Notes under the pieces: model-generated
Told to the model about the DNA's origin: nothing
Seen by the model: only the letters and a program-made list of their open reading frames with translations
Database searches by the model: none
From: JBEKJU01 sp050011095
Lineage (GTDB): Bacteria; Desulfobacterota; Syntrophorhabdia; Syntrophorhabdales; WCHB1-27
Length of the DNA: 7,030 nucleotides
Reading direction: 5' to 3'
NCBI GenBank assembly: GCA_050011095.1
Contig: JBEKJU010000193.1
Location: 1-7,030, forward strand
In this document: positions 6,223 to 7,030 of the stretch, piece by piece
Layout: every line of letters begins with the position of its first letter
Numbering within the stretch: the stretch's first letter is position 1
Position numbers and translations under genes: made by a program

Positions 6223-6632
6223 TCAGCTGGGAAAGGGTCTGTCCATTCTTTCAATAACATCTTGCAGGGAACCTCTGAATGGACCGGCTGATTCCAGCTT
6301 GATCGATGTCAGCGCCGCGGCAAACCGGAGAGAGTCTTCAACGGGATGATCCAGCCTGCGGGCCAGGTACGCCCCGGAAAAGGTATCGCCACGGCCCATC
6401 CTTCGCTGGGTGCTCCTGTTGGTGAATTTCGCGAACGTGTTTTTTCCCTTGTTCCGAACCAGCACCCCGCCTGAATACGTTATTACAGTCTCAGAACTTC
6501 CCCAGTCTGCCAACATGTCCGCTTGGTCCTCTAGAACGTCGGGCCGCCCCACTTTGTAAACGGGTATCCCTCGAAAGGAACAACCGTACCCCCGCCCAAA
6601 AGACCCATAAACACAATATCGTAACGATTCAT
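6223..6632 (-). pseudogene. PfkB-family sugar kinase with internal deletion
   Basis: From the ATG at 6632-6630 the minus strand reads MNRYDIVFMGLLGGGT and VVPFEGYPFTKWGGP, the typical opening of a PfkB/ribokinase-like kinase, and stops at TAG (6533-6531) after 33 codons. In another frame, from about 6535 to the TGA at 6225-6223, it reads the C-terminal third: SSETVITYSGGVLV, then GRGDTFSGAYLARRL with the anion-hole and catalytic-base motif (usually GAGD, here GRGD), then AAALTSIKLESAGPF. Roughly 150 residues forming most of the substrate site are missing at the joint. This is an internal deletion with a frame change, not a point frameshift. A longer frame from 6648 reads through the N-terminal part out of frame and should not be annotated as a protein. 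Sugar specificity cannot be assigned. Confidence 0.8.
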
Positions 6633-6644
6633 CTCGGCCCCGCC

Positions 6645-6710
6645 TCATGGAACAAGTAGCCGATTGGTTTTAGCCCGCCGACTCGAGACATTCCGTTGGT
6701 TTGTGTCCAT
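6645..6710 (-). CDS. Possible 21-residue leader ORF upstream of the kinase
   Basis: An ATG at 6710-6708 is preceded by AGGAG nine bases upstream. The frame encodes MDTNQRNVSSRRAKTNRLLVP and stops 12 bases before the PfkB start. It could be a leader peptide coupling translation into the kinase, or the relic of an upstream gene. The spacing and the ribosome-binding site are the only support. Confidence 0.25.
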   Translation of the reverse strand: MDTNQRNVSSRRAKTNRLLVP

Positions 6711-6781
6711 ATCAGCTATCTCCTGCCGAAGAGAAAGGCCGCTTTGTGTCATAGCGGCGTCTGTTCACCTGGCAGACACTC

Positions 6782-6797
6782 CACGAAGATGTTCGTG
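6782..6797. repeat. Small perfect hairpin
   Basis: CACGAA (6782-6787) and TTCGTG (6792-6797) form six base pairs around a GATG loop, directly next to the larger hairpin at 6800-6829. Together they may act as one termination or RNA-stability region for the minus-strand transporter transcript. Confidence 0.4.
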
Positions 6798-6799
6798 TG

Positions 6800-6829
6800 C
6801 GGAGGGGGAACCTTTTGATCCCCCCTCCG
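6800..6829 (-). terminator. Strong hairpin after the transporter gene
   Basis: CGGAGGGGG (6800-6808) pairs perfectly with CCCCCTCCG (6821-6829), nine pairs around a 12-base loop, starting ten bases after the transporter stop codon on the minus strand. Position and stability suit a terminator. The bases after it on the minus strand (CACACGAAC) lack a U-tract, so it may need Rho or may protect the 3' end instead. Confidence 0.45.
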
Positions 6830-6839
6830 TCTTAACGAT

Positions 6840-7030
6840 TCAGGTAACGAGGCGGTCTGCGGCGACAGTCCCTTTTTCCAATGCCGCCGTTTCTTTGCGG
6901 GGCTTCAGCACGAAGCTCAGGATCAAGCCCGCCACGCAAGCCAGGGAGATCATTGTGAAGGTGAGTCTGAAGCTCCCCGTCGCGGCGATACTTTTTCCTC
7001 CGAGGTAAAGCCCCAAGGCGCCGCCGAATG
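6840..7030 (-). CDS. MFS-type transporter, C-terminal 62 residues (partial)
   Basis: The minus-strand frame enters from the right edge and ends at TGA (6842-6840). It begins FGGALGLYLGGKSIAATGS, a glycine-rich short helix and loop like the one before the last helix of major facilitator transporters. A single hydrophobic helix follows at about residues 22-41, then a basic KPRKE start to a short cytoplasmic tail. This pattern matches the last transmembrane segment and tail of an MFS permease. The substrate cannot be told from this part. The kinase remnant downstream has the same orientation, but about 200 bases and a strong hairpin separate them. Confidence 0.65.
   Translation of the reverse strand, partial: FGGALGLYLGGKSIAATGSFRLTFTMISLACVAGLILSFVLKPRKETAALEKGTVAADRLVT

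Noticed and set aside
6062..6349. A 95-codon plus-strand frame
   Set aside because: It spans two GC-rich palindromes and then runs antisense to the kinase remnant.
6664..7008. A 114-codon plus-strand frame at the right edge
   Set aside because: It is antisense to a frame ending in a transmembrane helix and basic tail typical of a transporter, and crosses the strong hairpin.

Overview
The window looks like accessory DNA from a GC-rich bacterium. The PfkB and ImuB sequence style suggests a Desulfobacterota or 'deltaproteobacterial' relative, but this is an impression from protein style and not a proof. One compact SOS-mutagenesis locus (about 569-3193) is surrounded by gene remnants. In this window only LexA, ImuB and a small DUF6504-like protein look complete.

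Left edge (1-568): the first codons of a probable IS630-type transposase run off the window on the minus strand behind a very strong ribosome-binding site. Next come a large dyad (81-114) and a possible 29-residue minus-strand ORF. I recognise nothing in about 180-568.

SOS locus (569-3193): a complete LexA repressor (minus) is divergent from an ImuB-like catalytically dead Y-family polymerase (plus). The 100-bp gap between them carries two matching LexA-type operator candidates sharing TACATWTGTTC. Each overlaps or abuts the promoter of one gene, and both promoters predict mRNAs starting at or next to the ATG. ImuB overlaps a small DUF6504-like gene, which is followed at once by dnaE2. This is the classic lexA-imuB-dnaE2 mutasome layout, but no imuA lies in the window and dnaE2 stops after 147 residues, inside its PHP domain. 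As seen here the error-prone polymerase core is missing.

Mobile remnants (3194-6222): on the minus strand lie the C-terminal two thirds of a DUF499-family protein, a family known from ATPases of predicted phage-defence loci. Its ATPase part has been replaced by the C-terminal third of a tyrosine recombinase on the opposite strand; the two fragments meet near 5405-5420. Downstream of the recombinase are GCATAA-type direct and inverted repeats (possibly the end of its element) and, further on, two REP-like hairpins.

Right edge (6223-7030): a PfkB-family sugar kinase has its first 33 codons joined out of frame to its C-terminal third, so the middle is deleted. A 21-codon leader ORF may precede it. 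The C-terminus of a major-facilitator-type transporter enters from the right, followed by a strong hairpin.

I did not find a new intact system. The features most worth following are the LexA operator/promoter arrangement and the multiple recombination scars.
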